Positions 23,023 through 35,001 of a stretch of 64,000 nt of DNA are shown piece by piece. The notes under the pieces were generated by a model. That model worked only from the letters and a program-made list of their open reading frames with translations, had not been told where the DNA came from and made no database searches. Made by a program: the position numbers and the translations under genes. Source of the DNA: Collybia mongolica (lineage: Eukaryota > Basidiomycota > Agaricomycetes > Agaricales > Clitocybaceae); NCBI GenBank assembly GCA_013420905.1, contig JAAXNY010000009.1, positions 2,108,001 to 2,172,000 on the forward strand, written 5' to 3'. Within the stretch, counting starts at the first letter, position 1; every line of letters begins with the position of its first letter.

Positions 23023-25150
23023 ATGTCCGACTCTTTTCTTCCGCGCATACAGTCCGTCTTCTACGCGGTCTTCGACGTTAAGCAGGGTCCCAAGATCGTC
23101 TTCCAAGTTCCGGAGGGCCTCATCGCCACCACCGTCGCCGACGCGGACCCCGTCTCCCCCGCCTCGCCTACCGACCTCTACCGCCCCTCGCGCCTTCACC
23201 CCCCGCCCCGCCGCCAATCTGACGCCCTCTTTTACTTTGACGACATCTCAAAGTATGTTATCCCCCCTAGCCAGCTCTGCGGTCGTCTCGTCACCTGCGC
23301 CACGAAAAACCACCGCATCATTGGCTTCCCCGTCGAGCTGCGCGGAAAGTACATGCGCAACTACTTTCGTTACAACCTCTGCTTTGTGTTCGATCGTCCT
23401 GCAGACCTCAGCTGTTACGAGCCCATAGTTCGTAAGGTCAGCCGTGTCCTGTCTTCATGCGAGGTCAGTGTCCTCACAACTACCGTCGTTCAGCTCTCAA
23501 CTTGCTTCAGAAAGAGTCCGGCTTCCTCTCTAACCCATATACCGCCCTCGCTATCCACCCCATCCTCGAGCAGCTCTATGAGGACCTCAACTCTTACTCC
23601 GAGACCTCCATCCCCGTCGACCCCTTCAACTCCATCGAGCTCAAAATCTTCCCCTTCTATCCCAACCCCCCTGCTGTCCACGACTGGATGGTCCCTCTTG
23701 CCCTCATCAACATCACAAAGCGTGTCGAGGACAACTGGGACCTCTCTATGGTCAAGGTCTGCAAGTATATTGACGGCACAAACCACGTCTCCCGCATCGC
23801 TCACCTCGCAGACTGCGACATTGCCGTTACTCGCCAAGCCATCTCCCATCTCCTGCAAGTACCCTCTCCCTCTCCTTTTCAATCCTTACTCACTCTGTTC
23901 CCACCCAGTTTCTACCAAGTCATCATGACCATTGATATCTTTCAGTACTCCAACATGTACACCCTTGGAAAGAGTATCCAATGGCTTGCTGACGAGGCCC
24001 ATGTGCGGGAAGAATGCGGACCCTATGTTACACGCCCGGGTAGGTGCCCACCAACTCCCACCCAGCCGTCTATTGATTTTTCGTAGGCAACCCTATCCCG
24101 GACTGGCCGAAGCTCCTGCGCCTCTACTCCCGCCTCAAACCCGGAAAAACTGTTCTCGAGTGGATGGAAGAACATAATGTCCACCAACTTGGCATTGACA
24201 TCCGCCGGTTCACAAGTTTCGGTGTCATAAAGGTATATCCCCCTCTCCTTTCCCTCTTTCCTACCTAAACTTCTGTTACGCAGGGCTTTCTTCGACGCGT
24301 GCACCGCTGGCCCGTCCTCCTCCCCCCCGATCCCTCTCAACCCAAGCCTGAACCCCATCCCCATCCTCACTCGTTACCACAGTCTCAACCCCCCCTTATT
24401 CCTACCACTGCCATTTACCGCAAACGAGGCGAGAGCCTCTCAAACATGCCCCTCCGCTTCCCACCCTATAACGCCTCCCCTCCGCCCCCCGATGCCGGGA
24501 CTCTCCTTCGCCCCATCACCGCAGCGCACTCCAGCCCGGACACAGCCCCGAGCCTCCCCACCACTCCACAGGACGCCAACACCACTACCAATCACTTTGC
24601 CCCCACCACTACTGCACTTACGTCCGCACCCCTGCTTCCCATCTCCGCAACCCGCCGAGCGCGCCGCGCTAGCGCTGCCGAAAAGGTGCTCGAGCAACTG
24701 CGTAGCCGTGACTTGCACAAGTCGGGCGGTGCGGGCGCGGTCGGTGTGGGCGGGGCGAGTGCGAGCCCACGCACGTCCTGGATCCACTACCAGCAGAAAG
24801 ATGACGGCCTGGTGCATACGCACGACGCTGCACCTAAGCGGTCATCCGAATCGCGGCGACAATCGCTCATCGCACCTGTGGGACCGCCGCCGTCGCCTGT
24901 GCTCAAACCTACTGCGCTAGGACCGACGACGCGCCCGCGCCCTGTGTGGTCCCCGTCGGCGCCGCAACTAAGTGTGGGCGCTCCAGTCTACCCACCCGAG
25001 CTGTTGGAACTATTGGACGGGGAGCATCACACAGACGAACTAGCAGTACGGTTTGAGGCAGGTTGGCCTGTGTTGGAAGAGTGGTTGGTGGTGGCAGGGG
25101 GCGGTGCGGGCGACGGGGACTTTGGGCGGATTTGTATCATATACCGATGA
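23023..25150 (+). CDS. NPR2: Nitrogen permease regulator 2 (SEACIT/GATOR1 subunit)
   Basis: NPRL2-family subunit of the complex that restrains TORC1 when amino acids are short. It starts MSDSFLPRIQSVFYAVFDVK with QGPKIVFQVPEGLI, the conserved longin-type N-terminus, which fixes the start codon. Further motifs are ISKYVIPPSQLCGRLVTC, ELRGKYMRNYFRYNLCFVFD, HPILEQLYEDLNSY and FQYSNMYTLGKSIQWLAD. The C-terminus after YPPELLELLDGEHHTDEL closes with DFGRICIIYR, also typical. Between RRVHRWPVLLPP and that end lies a Pro-, Ala- and Ser-rich insert of about 220 residues with no domain (24320-24990). Introns are few and short, at about 23463-23508, 23859-23909, 24042-24086 and 24233-24283. The coding sequence is GC-rich. 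Confidence 0.93.
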
Positions 25151-25317
25151 CTCCGATTCGCGACTCCAGATCTTGCAGCCATTTACGTATTTTTTCTTTC
25201 TTGTTATGATTGATTGGATGAAAGTATGTGTATATGCGTACAAGGTCTAAATCTACTATGCTGGAAAACAAGGTGGGATGTAATGGAACACAGGAGAGAG
25301 GGATAGAGGATAGGAGA

Positions 25318-27007
25318 TCAGGTGTACGTTATACGGAGGGAGAGGCTGAAGGGCAATGTCGACGCTGTAACCGTCACCTCCCCTCCATTCGGCACGAGCT
25401 CGGATAACCTCTTGGCAAGATTCGGACGCGTGGCCTCTTCCAGTTGTGGAGGAGCCTGCAGATAGATCTGGCTCGTTGGTGTTGACAAGGATGGTCTCTT
25501 AATTTGACTAGATATAATCACGACAATAAGATCACAGTTTCACCTAAAACAAAACGGAGGAGAAGGGACTTACATATCTTGTTTCTCGACCAGCATCTCG
25601 ATGAGGCCTTCCACAGTGAGGTCCACGTTGAGCGCGAGCTCAAGTGCTTCACCTCCACACACAGGACAGTCGTCGCGCTTTTCGTGCTCAAAGGTGTAGG
25701 AGTAGACGCCATCAGTGCCGATCAGCATGAAGTAGTTGTTTAGATACGCCGCAGAGCTCGTGGCAATCTTGAACGCCTCGTTGCAACACGCCGCTGCATG
25801 GGTGCGTTAATTGTCGTTCCTATAGGTTATGCGAAATCACCGACATACCCGAAATGATGGCATTAGTGGATGCAATGGCGGGGATGATGTTTTTCACGAC
25901 GCCCTGTGTGAGTGACCAGGTCACGCCCTCGATGTTAAACTCCTTCGCGCGCGCTGCGGCAACGCTGTATAGCCATCCAATGTGCTCAGGGTCGTCGGTG
26001 TCCATTTTCTTATCTATATTTCAGAACAACACTAGAGATCATGAGTGTGATTAAAGGACAGGGGTAAGAGCTAACCGCCTTGGACTCGCGGCCATTCGAG
26101 GACGGACGCCCACTCAATACAGTGCTCGGGCAACCGCGGGGTATTGGCAATAGTACAGATAGGGAAGGCTGTGGGTTTGTTCAACATGTCGAGGGAGCAT
26201 TCGTAACAGGACGTAATGGTCGGGAGAATGACACGCGCTTGGCCTTTGAAGCCTATATTATGATACAGCAGTTAGAAGTGCACATTCCACTAAAGCGAGA
26301 CTAACCTTCGGTGCCCCCATCGATCAAAGGCTTCAGGCTCTCTGGGTTTTCCGGATCGACAAGGTTGACGAGGGTAGCGTTCATCCATCGACGCGCTTCG
26401 ACAGAGTCAAGCCCACATATGACGAGGTTGAATTGCATGTAGTAATCGTCGCCTTTGTCCTGGATCTTCCCAAAGTACCTGCAAAGCACGATCATCAGCG
26501 TTACTGCAAGTATTGGTCGGGTACGCCACGGACTCACGGAGTGACATTGACTCCAGGAACTCTCTTCATAATGAACTCTGCCGCCACTGTGGCCTTTGGC
26601 TTGCCCACGTCTTTCGTCCTGCGTACTCCACCTCAGCACCACCATTCCAGTCGCGCGCGCAGAGGGACAGACAGCTCACCTGAACAGAAACTGGCGATTC
26701 AGATTGCTGATGTCGATCGTGTCCATATCAATGACATGGATATCCTTGAAGCCGGTCAATGCAAGGTTTGCGAGGATTTCGCATCCGAGGCCACCCGCAC
26801 CGATGACGAGGATCTTCGCCTGGTTGCGCAGGAAGTCCTTGACCTGTGTCGAGTCAGTACGGGACTTGGGACGGGAGGAGCGCGTACGCCATCGCCTGCG
26901 AGGAAAGCGGGGTCTGTACGAGGTCCAGGAGAGTTGAGGACTTGGTCGATGTGGTAGTAGCGTCCGGGCCAGTCTGTACTGGACGTGGAGGCACTTTGCT
27001 GTGACAT
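25318..27007 (-). CDS. UBA3: NEDD8-activating enzyme E1 catalytic subunit
   Basis: Catalytic half of the NEDD8 (Rub1) E1, which adenylates NEDD8 and passes it to Ubc12. The start is [20 protein letters not shown]. The Rossmann/adenylation motifs are [20 protein letters not shown] and [19 protein letters not shown]. The substrate-domain reads [18 protein letters not shown] and [19 protein letters not shown]. The thioester Cys is in [17 protein letters not shown]. The C-terminal ubiquitin-fold domain follows [20 protein letters not shown], with CPVCGG as zinc knuckle. The protein ends [10 protein letters not shown]. At least seven introns. It is convergent with NPR2, and divergent from RCL1 with an AT-rich 223-bp gap. 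Confidence 0.93.
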
Positions 27008-27230
27008 TGTGGAGGAGGAAGATTGAGATCAGCTTACATAATTTACTGATTTAACAATTATTTTAAATATAATTCGAACATGGCTCATCAATAACTAATT
27101 AATAAAACACGCTTTATATATTTAATAAAAAAAGCACATGCATATTAAAATGACTCAAGGATCATCCCGATCGCGAGCCTTACATAATCCAATTTTTTTC
27201 TTTTTGGATCCCATTCGTCCAGTCAAGGCA

Positions 27231-28706
27231 ATGACACGGGTCGGCCCTCTTGTTCGTTTTAGTGGACATCAACACCTCCGCCAACGGCTAGTGCTATCTA
27301 TCTTGAGCGGAAAACATGTCAGGATAGATAAAATTCGATCCGAGGACAAAAATCCTGGCCTCCGAGGTGGGTGTCACCAACTCACCTTGACTCCCGTTTT
27401 GCACAACTGAGATTGGCGCGCTAAGATTTTGAGATCAGTTTATTGAGGCTGCTGGAGAAGGTGACGAATGGGACAATAATTGAAATTTCTGTCACAGGTG
27501 CCAATGCCTTTCTCTTCGCCTTTGGATGCACTGCTTACCGGATACACCATCATCAAAGGTACCGCCATCTTACTAAAGCCTGGTATCATATCTGGAGGCT
27601 CCATCACGCATGAATGCCCGCTGTCTCGAGCCATTGGGTATTACCTCGAGCCCATCATCATGCTCGCTCCCTTCTCCAAGAAACCACTACAATTGACGCT
27701 GAAAGGCATCACCACCGATGAAAACGATCTTTCTGTATATTCGACTTTCTTCCATGAGAGATGACCCCTCATCTTTCACAGGTAGACCTTCTACGAACTG
27801 TGACGTTGCCTCATCTACAACCATTCGGCATTTCTGACGGCCTTGAACTACGGGTATGTAGAACCCAGAGTACGCTTCGGACACATTAACGCTTTAATTT
27901 AGATAAAGAAACGCGGTGCACCGCCGGCAGGAGGTGGAGAAGTCCAGTTCCTATGTCCCATCGTCAAGCAGGTCAAAACCATTAACTTTGTTGAACCTGG
28001 GAAGGTCAAACGAGTACGAGGAATAGCGTAGGTCGTGCCCTACAGTCTCAATAATACGGAGCTTACGGCCATCTAATCTGTAGGCACGCTGTGCGGGTCA
28101 ACCCTCAATTCTCAAATCGGATGATTGAAGCATCGCGTTCCATTCTTAACCGATACATTCCTGACATATATCTCTACTCCGACGTGTACAAAGGTGACGA
28201 AAGTGGCAAGTAAGTTTTGAGGTCCCTGATTTCTAGGCATGTTGACCCGCTCTCCTTCATCAGGTCACCAGGATACGCTCTCAGTCTCCTTGCCGAATCG
28301 ACCACATCAGCTATCTATTGTGCAGAAGCTGTTTCCAGAGCAGGGGTGGCCCCAGAAGATATTGGAATTGAAGCGACGCGTGCCCTAATCACCGAAATAG
28401 ATAAAGGTGGCTGCGTTGATCGCAAGCACCAGTCCTTAGTCCTTTTGATGATGGTCCTTGGAAGCGAAGACGTTGGGAGATGCCGAATGGGGGAACCAAC
28501 TCCACGGACGTACGTCGCGTTGTCTTTCTTCCATTCATGATCAAGGCTGATTTCTCTCTAGAATTCATTTTCTGCGGGACGTGAAAAGTTTCTTTGGAAC
28601 TTCGTTCAAAATTGTCACTGCTGACACCTCAGACCCGGAGTGTTCTCAGCTATTGTATTCGTGTTATGGTACAGGATATGTCAATGCGAACCGGACGCTT
28701 GCTTAA
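27231..28706 (+). CDS. RCL1: RNA 3-prime-terminal phosphate cyclase-like protein (18S rRNA processing)
   Basis: Nucleolar U3-associated factor needed for early pre-18S cleavages; the family resembles RtcA but is not a cyclase. The start chosen, MTRVGPLVRFSGHQHLRQRL, is the conserved N-terminus. Motifs in order are DKIRSEDKNPGLR, then DFEISLLRLLEKVTNGTIIE, GIISGGSITHECPLSRAIGY, LEPIIMLAPFSKKPLQLTLK, KKRGAPPAGGGEVQFLCPIV, RVRGIAHAVRVNPQFSNRM and GGCVDRKHQSLVLLMMVLG. It ends CYGTGYVNANRTLA. The His of the RtcA active site is not in the expected place, as usual in Rcl1. About seven short introns. Confidence 0.95.
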
Positions 28707-28867
28707 TTCATGTATTCCTATGATGTATTTCAAAAACTCCTGTCTCTCAGGACCTTGAATGACATCTCCTGATGAAGACAATATCCTGTCTATAAAGTAG
28801 AAACTGATTGGAATTGGTTCGAACCCTTGTAGAGCAAAGAATTTCACCTGAATACACTATTAATGCC

Positions 28868-29725
28868 TTATCGCCTCCTTGACATAATCGCCAGTGTAGC
28901 ACAAAGAGCGCCGACAACAAACCCGATAGTAGGTGCATAGGCTGCATTGTATTCGGATATTAGGCTATTGACGCTCGACCGCCGGCGTATCCCTAGTGCA
29001 TGAGGAGAAGGGATACAATCTTTCTTCCAACCTTCATCGAGGAGTTTTTCCATCATCTCTCCATCTAGTAAGACTAAATCTTCCAGGGACCAGGTATTGC
29101 AGAGATTCGTCATCCAATTCATTCTCCTTTTTCCCAATGCACCACCTACCCCCGGTGCACGAGCTTTTAAACGCTCTCTCAACTCCCCGACTTTGGTGAT
29201 TGCCTTTCCTTCAACGCCAGTCAGCGCGCTCTCAACCTTTTTCCTAATTAAATTCGCCATCTTTGGGCCATTGCCATTGGTAGATATCATGATTTGCAGA
29301 GGCCCATCACGTATTTGTGAGCCAAAGTAGAAATCGCAAGAATCCGGGATGTCAGCCGCGTTGACAGGGATCCTCGCCGCCCTACTCATTTGGCAAATAG
29401 TACGAGAAATTTCGACATCATCCAGAGCCGTCAGGATCAGGTCCATGCCATCAAGATCCGTGGGCCCAAGGAAGACACGATCGTAGTGAGTGATACTATG
29501 CCCATGCAATTCTATAAGTTGTCTGGTACGGGGGTGTAGGCCTTCGGTAGGGGAAATGACCGTGATATGAGCGTCTGTTACGAGAATTGACGTGATGCGC
29601 TGGGAAGCGACTTCGCCGCCCCCGACAATGAGAACTTTTTTGCTCTTGAGCTGCCAGGCGATGAGTAATGAGCCTCCTCCCAAGGTCTTTTCTGCCATTT
29701 GCGCGATAGTCAACTTAAAGAACAA
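28868..29725 (-). CDS. MET8: Siroheme synthase Met8 (precorrin-2 dehydrogenase/ferrochelatase)
   Basis: Makes siroheme for sulfite reductase, in two steps: NAD-dependent oxidation of precorrin-2 and iron insertion. Single exon of up to 285 codons. The Rossmann motif KKVLIVGGGEVASQRI is followed by DLILTALDDVEISRTIC and the family hallmark NAADIPDSCDFYFGSQI, with the Asp shared by both activities. MISTNGNGPKMANLIRKKVE follows. The start may be MAEKTLGGGSLLIAWQLK (29698) rather than the MFFKLT ATG at 29725. The C-terminus, after a variable basic linker, has one hydrophobic segment (IGFVVGALCATLAIMSRRR), a probable tail anchor; yeast Met8 lacks it. It is divergent from SLT11. Confidence 0.88.
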   Translation of the reverse strand: MFFKLTIAQMAEKTLGGGSLLIAWQLKSKKVLIVGGGEVASQRITSILVTDAHITVISPTEGLHPRTRQLIELHGHSITHYDRVFLGPTDLDGMDLILTALDDVEISRTICQMSRAARIPVNAADIPDSCDFYFGSQIRDGPLQIMISTNGNGPKMANLIRKKVESALTGVEGKAITKVGELRERLKARAPGVGGALGKRRMNWMTNLCNTWSLEDLVLLDGEMMEKLLDEGWKKDCIPSPHALGIRRRSSVNSLISEYNAAYAPTIGFVVGALCATLAIMSRRR

Positions 29726-29832
29726 GGTTTTTTAACAAGGAAGTCCGACATGCTCACGTGCCTTAAGGTTGTGATTTGTCAGCAGTATTGGTTTCCGATT
29801 CAAGCTCATTGTCGACGTCGACAACCTCAAAA

Positions 29833-31083
29833 ATGCCTCCCAAAGCTGACATCAACAAAGCTGGCTGGGAACAGAGTGAATTTCCTATTCTCTGCGAAAC
29901 ATGTGAGTATATCCCACCTGGCGTAAACCGTGGTCCTAATATGTATCCTGGCAGGCCTTGGAGATAATCCATTTGTGCGAATGGTACGCGTTCTTCACAT
30001 ATATAACCCAATTCTACCAATCTTACCTTATCCTTAGTCAAAACAGGAGTACGGAAGGTCCTGTGGGACGTGCGCGCGACCCTTCACCGTCTTCCGCTGG
30101 AATCCTGGCACAGGTATGCGGTTCAAGGCGACTGTTATTTGCCAGACGTGCGCCAAAGTAAAGAACGTCTGTCAAACGTGCCTCTTGGATCTTGAATACG
30201 GCCTGCCAACGCAGGTTAGAGATACTGCACTGGCTTTACAAAACGAGGCCCCGACGAGCGACATCAACAGAGAATATTACGCTCAGAATATGGAGGGCAA
30301 GGTACGTTGCGCTGTCTGGATCGAAGCCGAAATTTAATGACCATTATATCTGGCTAACAGCTAGACGGCAATAAATCAGGACTTGATTCAGGTCGCGCTG
30401 CATCAGCAGGCAAGGAGATGTTAAAACAATTAGCACGAACAGACCCTTATTACAAACGCAACCGACCACATGTGTGCTCGTTCTTTGTAAAGGGGGAATG
30501 CAGTCGTGGGACGGAGTGTCCTTATAGACATGAGAAGCCCGTCGACAACGATCTAGCGCGACAGAACATACAAGACCGCTATCACGGCCAGAACGACCCC
30601 GTCGCACGTAAGATCCTATCTACCCATGCGGATGCTCAGGGTCTCAAACCGCCGGATGACGTGACCATCGTGCGCCCTCTTCCATTCAGTCTCTGCCCTT
30701 CTCTCACCCCCCGCCTTCTTCACATATGCAGACTTCAATATTTCTCTCTTCCCTGTCCCCCGAATCCAGTGAGTTGAGTATACGCACCCGCGTACTTCAA
30801 TCTCTGCCTACTGTAGGACCCACCCAACTAAAATCTGTGGTGCACGTCGCCAAATCAAGGTGCGTAATGCTTCTCTTTCATATCGAGTAAATCTCATCAG
30901 ACTCCATCTAGATGCGCTTTTGTGAACTTCAAAGAGCGGTCCATCGCTGAAAAAGCTGCGCAAGCGTGGGCCAATGGACTTGAAATTGACAGTGAAAGAG
31001 TAAATGTCAAGTGGGGTCGCAGTCGGGCTGGGACGAAACCATCGACCCCTGTTCCTTCGCCAACAGTAGCTGTAACAACTTAG
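29833..31083 (+). CDS. SLT11: Pre-mRNA-splicing factor SLT11/Ecm2 (RBM22, Cwf5)
   Basis: NineTeen-complex-related factor that contacts U6 snRNA in the activated spliceosome. The start is [19 protein letters not shown] cysteine-rich zinc module ([44 protein letters not shown]) is followed by [16 protein letters not shown]. Next is a CCCH finger ([19 protein letters not shown]) and then [15 protein letters not shown]. The C-terminal RRM begins [14 protein letters not shown] and has [20 protein letters not shown]. Each part is in family order. It ends at 31083 with VAVTT. At least six introns; the RRM exons are short. Confidence 0.92.
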
Positions 31084-31568
31084 ATATTCGTTTGTAAGTT
31101 ATATTGTACCATGTATATTACAGGGTTCAGCTCACGATTAATAATATTGCCACCTGGGACACTATTGATCTTTGTCTAAAGCATAGTAATATTCGAATTC
31201 CCCGCACACGAGTTATACCTTCTGACGACCTCAAGATTTGTAAGGCTCTTTTGTCTGGTAGTTGACAGGTACCTACTCGACTATAAGGATTCGAAGGTCT
31301 GATTCTGACCAATTTCAGAGTTTAACTGGATAAGGCAGGTCTATCACCAAAAGAGGAAGTTGTTGGAAAATCCTCCTAGCAAGACCATCATTTAGTGCAG
31401 CTGTGTGATAAAATATTACTTCAGCCTCATGGGCAACAACCGCAATGTCGGCCTCCCCTCCTACCATCGAGGAATAAACTAGAACTACAAACTACATGGT
31501 CCGGATAATGTGGGGGATAGTTTAAATAAGGATAATAAGCGTTTGTACTTTTTGGGAAGGGGGTCCAT
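31084..31568. other. Intergenic region, no gene seen
   Basis: 485 bp between the convergent ends of SLT11 and the YeeE/YedE gene. No frame here looks coding and I see no RNA gene. Confidence 0.5.
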
Positions 31569-32841
31569 CTAGACGAGCAAGCCCCCAAGGGCAACAGCAC
31601 CAAGCCAATTCGCAATCTGTGTGGCATCAGACCCACCGGCAAGAGCTCGACCAAGATTGACCAGCCCCGGACCCGCTATGCATCGACGACATTAGTGTCC
31701 AATGAAAATGTATGAGGTGTCACGTACGACAGATGCCGGCCATTCCCCAGCCTATACCAAATAAAGCGGCGCCCCCTAAGAGCTTACCATCCACACGTCC
31801 GCCTCCGGGTATCGCCCACGGTCCACCAAGTCGGGCCTTTTCAGAACCACGGTAATATTGGTAAAGAATAATTGAAAGGGGCAACGCTCCAAGTGAGAGG
31901 AAAGCAAGAGAAGGGTCAAATGCATTAGAAAGAGGAAGCAATAAGAATCCGAGGACACGATTTGGTTCGCTGAGGTTCGATAACCGTAGGGCGATGGCAA
32001 ATTCGAACCCAGTGCTGAGGAATGCCAAAGAACGAAGTCGATGTGAAGGCCCTGCCAATAGGGACTCTTTATTTTTCTCTGAGAGCTTTGCAGGCTAAAA
32101 AACGTCTGTAAGACATCGATGCGTTGGCGTTTATTTTGACGTAAATACCAGGAAATACAATAACGTCGAGATAGCCAAGGGGACGGCTTGGATTGCAAGG
32201 AGAGCTTTGCCGTGTTCTCCCAAAGTCCAATCGAGACTTCCAATAGTAGGGAGATCCGCATGTAATATGTGGGCTGTGATTACACCAGTGGTAAAGAAAG
32301 TGCCCGTGGCTGCGATGGACCTGGACGGACCTGTGATTAGATCGACTTGAATACCGGGATTTTGATAAATACTTGCCGTGTGGATAATCTTGAGATCCCA
32401 GAAATCATATGTCTGCATCTTGAATTAAAGAATGGACCTTAATGTAATAATGTTGACTGACCCAGAGGTACACCCATTTGATAACTATATGCCTAAGGGG
32501 TTAGTAGTTACGTCACAGACTTAGGATAACTAACAACTGACTTTGGATCCCAGGCCTACTAAAAATCCAGACAGTAGAACGCGAGATAAGCCAAGAGTCA
32601 AAGGCTTGGGGCCAGTGCCCTCAAGAATTCCTACAGATACACCTCCCAAAACAAGACCTGCGACTGCTACAATTGCTTCTTTTCCTCCACCCACGGCGCG
32701 ATGGAGAAAGCCTGATATACCAAAGACATTACCAGTCAGAAGCATTAAAGCATGCACCGGAAGAGTGAGGCCCAAGCCTCCAAGAAAAGACTGGAGAGGC
32801 GTGGGGGACGACATCAAAGTTTGGGTAAGAAATTCAATCAA
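31569..32841 (-). CDS. YeeE/YedE-family membrane protein (putative sulfur-compound transporter)
   Basis: Multi-spanning membrane protein. The N-terminal half has LGGLGLTLPVHALMLLTGNV, an ISGFLHRAV helix, and the hallmark GCTSGHMISGISRLS. The C-terminal half repeats it in GGGRVDGKLLGGAALFGIGW, GMAGICPGPGLVNLGRAL and NWLGAVALGGLLV. Bacterial relatives (TsuA/YeeE) take up thiosulfate through conserved cysteines. Here the first repeat keeps the Cys in GCTSG but has Ser at the later position, and the second repeat keeps GIC. The start is either MIEFLTQ or MSSPTPL. One intron (32321-32376, sense strand) starts with GC (gcaagt). About five introns. Substrate is inferred, not shown. Confidence 0.8.
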
Positions 32842-32957
32842 GTGTCAGTCTGAGGGAAACCCGCGTCGACAGTTTCGGCATTCACGACACTGACCCCTGA
32901 CCGCAATTCCGGGAAATATGCATTCTAGAAAGTATCACGTGTGGGTTATCTACAACT

Positions 32958-34794
32958 CTATGATTCAGGCTTCGAATGGGACCGGTTAACGCCACCCCCA
33001 TTGCCGGTTTCCGAGTTTTCTTCCGATTCTTTTTCGGCAGCCATTTGTATGCTCACCACCTGGTGAACGATGCCAGGTGCGCCACACTCTTCCAAGCAGT
33101 GACCAATCATCCCTCTCCACTCCGTGTGACCACCTACACTTCCGCATAGGATATTTTCGACACCCATCACATCAATAGCTTGCAGTCCAGCCACAGTCCA
33201 GCTTGCGTCAGATGCTCTGCAGAGCACCGCAAGGACGTAGTCATCACTTGAATATCCATTTACCAGCCTTCCTGACACTAACCTGCGAATGCTAGCCCAG
33301 ACTGCAGGGTCGGTGGTCGTCGGTGCGCCGAAGAGATAAACGTCTTGGATAAGATGCGTGGTTTGTACTGGAGGAAGCGATGCCAGGTATTTCAAGGCTT
33401 CGAAAATTACGAGAGAGCCAAGGGAGTATCCACTTAGCGTTATAGGACGGTTCCCGAACACATTATTGGCTAAAAGGTCGCCTAGAACAACTCCCGTTTT
33501 GGTAGCAAGAGCTTTGGCGTTCATCCACGGATTATCTATAAGACCGTGGGAGTCATCAATCCTATGAGAAGAAGTCTGGCGTACCGATAATCTCTCCAAT
33601 TTTCAGCAAGGCGATAGGCGCTAGCGAGTTCATCAACGTCGCCAAGACAGTGCGTTTAATTACTGTTGCTTTCACATACTTCATTGCGTGCGATTTAAGA
33701 AGAGCGACCAAAGCATTTGACAGATCTTGTAAGGCTTCCACTTCCTATCCGCTTGATAAGTCGTCGCCAACCAATAAAACGAAGCACAGCACTTGCCCAT
33801 TGCAACGCGTAAGTGTCGTCACCCTCATAAACTGTCCAGGGGGCTGTCACGTCTTCCGTAGAAGCTAGCCACCCACTAACGCAGAGCCGAACACCGAGAG
33901 TCTCGTTGTCCGTGGCCTTTCGTATGGGCACAATGGCCAAGTCGCGAACCTCTCTCGTGTGTCGCTCAACCATGCTGGCGGTAGACCGCGCACCATAGGC
34001 GCCAAAGAGGGCTCCACACACGATGGAAGAACTTGCCAGCCCACTTGCTAGCAGACCCACCGCAGTACCTCCCACTCCAAGCCAACTTAGTAGAGTGGTA
34101 ACCCCAGCTCCGACCAAAGGGGCAGCCAAGCCACCCGTTACACCAACCAGTATCCCACCTGCGATTGCACCAAGCCCCATTCCCGCAGCCCTCAACGCTT
34201 TCCCTCTTTCTGCATGAGCCTCCCTCGATGTGTCCGTTTGCTTCTGTGCCTTATCAATGGCCCGATTCGGATTTTTCAAGGTGGACACTATCGATTGCTC
34301 ATCCAATGGACCGAATCCTGATAAGAATGCGCGTGCGCGGGCAGAATAATACTTGGATGTTGTGATGTGCAAGAATAGGATAGAGTTTAGGGTTTTTACC
34401 AAATCTTCCGGCTCAGGAAGTCTCGGTAATCCTTTTGTAGATGTGTCGGTGTACTTGTCAAGTTTGGGGCATTCTATAAAACGCAACTTGTATAGCTACA
34501 CAAATCAGACAGATAAGAAAATGTACCTTCCTGCGGCTCACCACACACTGCCCAAGCTTTCTCGAGTAAATCCTGAGCCCATTTTTCGATCTCATTAGTA
34601 AAATGATCCTGTCGTTGAGCCCCCATTCGCTCTGAGGATGCAAGAGCACATTCTGTCTGTGCAAATAGCTCTACAGTGTTGCGGTATGATGCAAGGCGGT
34701 AAAGAAGATGTTGGAATATGTTGGCTCTGTCTTTATCCGTCAAGCGTTTCGGGGGCAGTATATTCGAAAGGTCTGCGGCGGATGAAGAGGGCAT
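32958..34794 (-). CDS. DUF726/TMCO4-like alpha/beta hydrolase (Mil1-type)
   Basis: The N-terminal half (MPSSSAADLSNILPPKRLT) is helical. A glycine-rich membrane stretch follows: GMGLGAIAGGILVGVTGG and GLLASGLASSSIVCGALFG. The catalytic domain has VRDLAIVPIRKA, LCVSGWLASTEDVTAPW, then GNRPITLSGYSLGSLVIFEA with the nucleophile motif G-Y-S-L-G, and DVYLFGAPTTTDPAVW. The region GVENILCGSVGGHTEWRG probably carries the catalytic His. This order is that of the DUF726 family (TMCO4 in animals, Mil1/YFL034W in yeast), a putative membrane-linked lipase in endosomal or Golgi traffic. The tail is acidic and Ser-rich. Introns are at about 34466-34524, 33740-33790 and 33594-33640. Confidence 0.85.
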
Positions 34795-35001
34795 GAGGAG
34801 AAGTTACATGTTACTCTCAGCCTTGCTGACGTCATTGACTTCTGTGGCCAAATCGGGGAAGTCCCCAAACATTAATATCTATCTACTTAGTATAAGTATT
34901 GTCCAGATTCGCCGTTCCAAATGTATAGGTACTGTCATATGTCCAAGGATGCATGGATACAAATAATATAAAAATTGAAGGCAGATCAATAACCATGGTC
35001 C

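Noticed and set aside
24440..24823. Gly-rich minus frame opposite NPR2
   Set aside because: Antisense of a low-complexity Pro/Ala-rich coding stretch.
31127..31312. Short minus frame downstream of SLT11
   Set aside because: Too short and without features, in an intergenic stretch.
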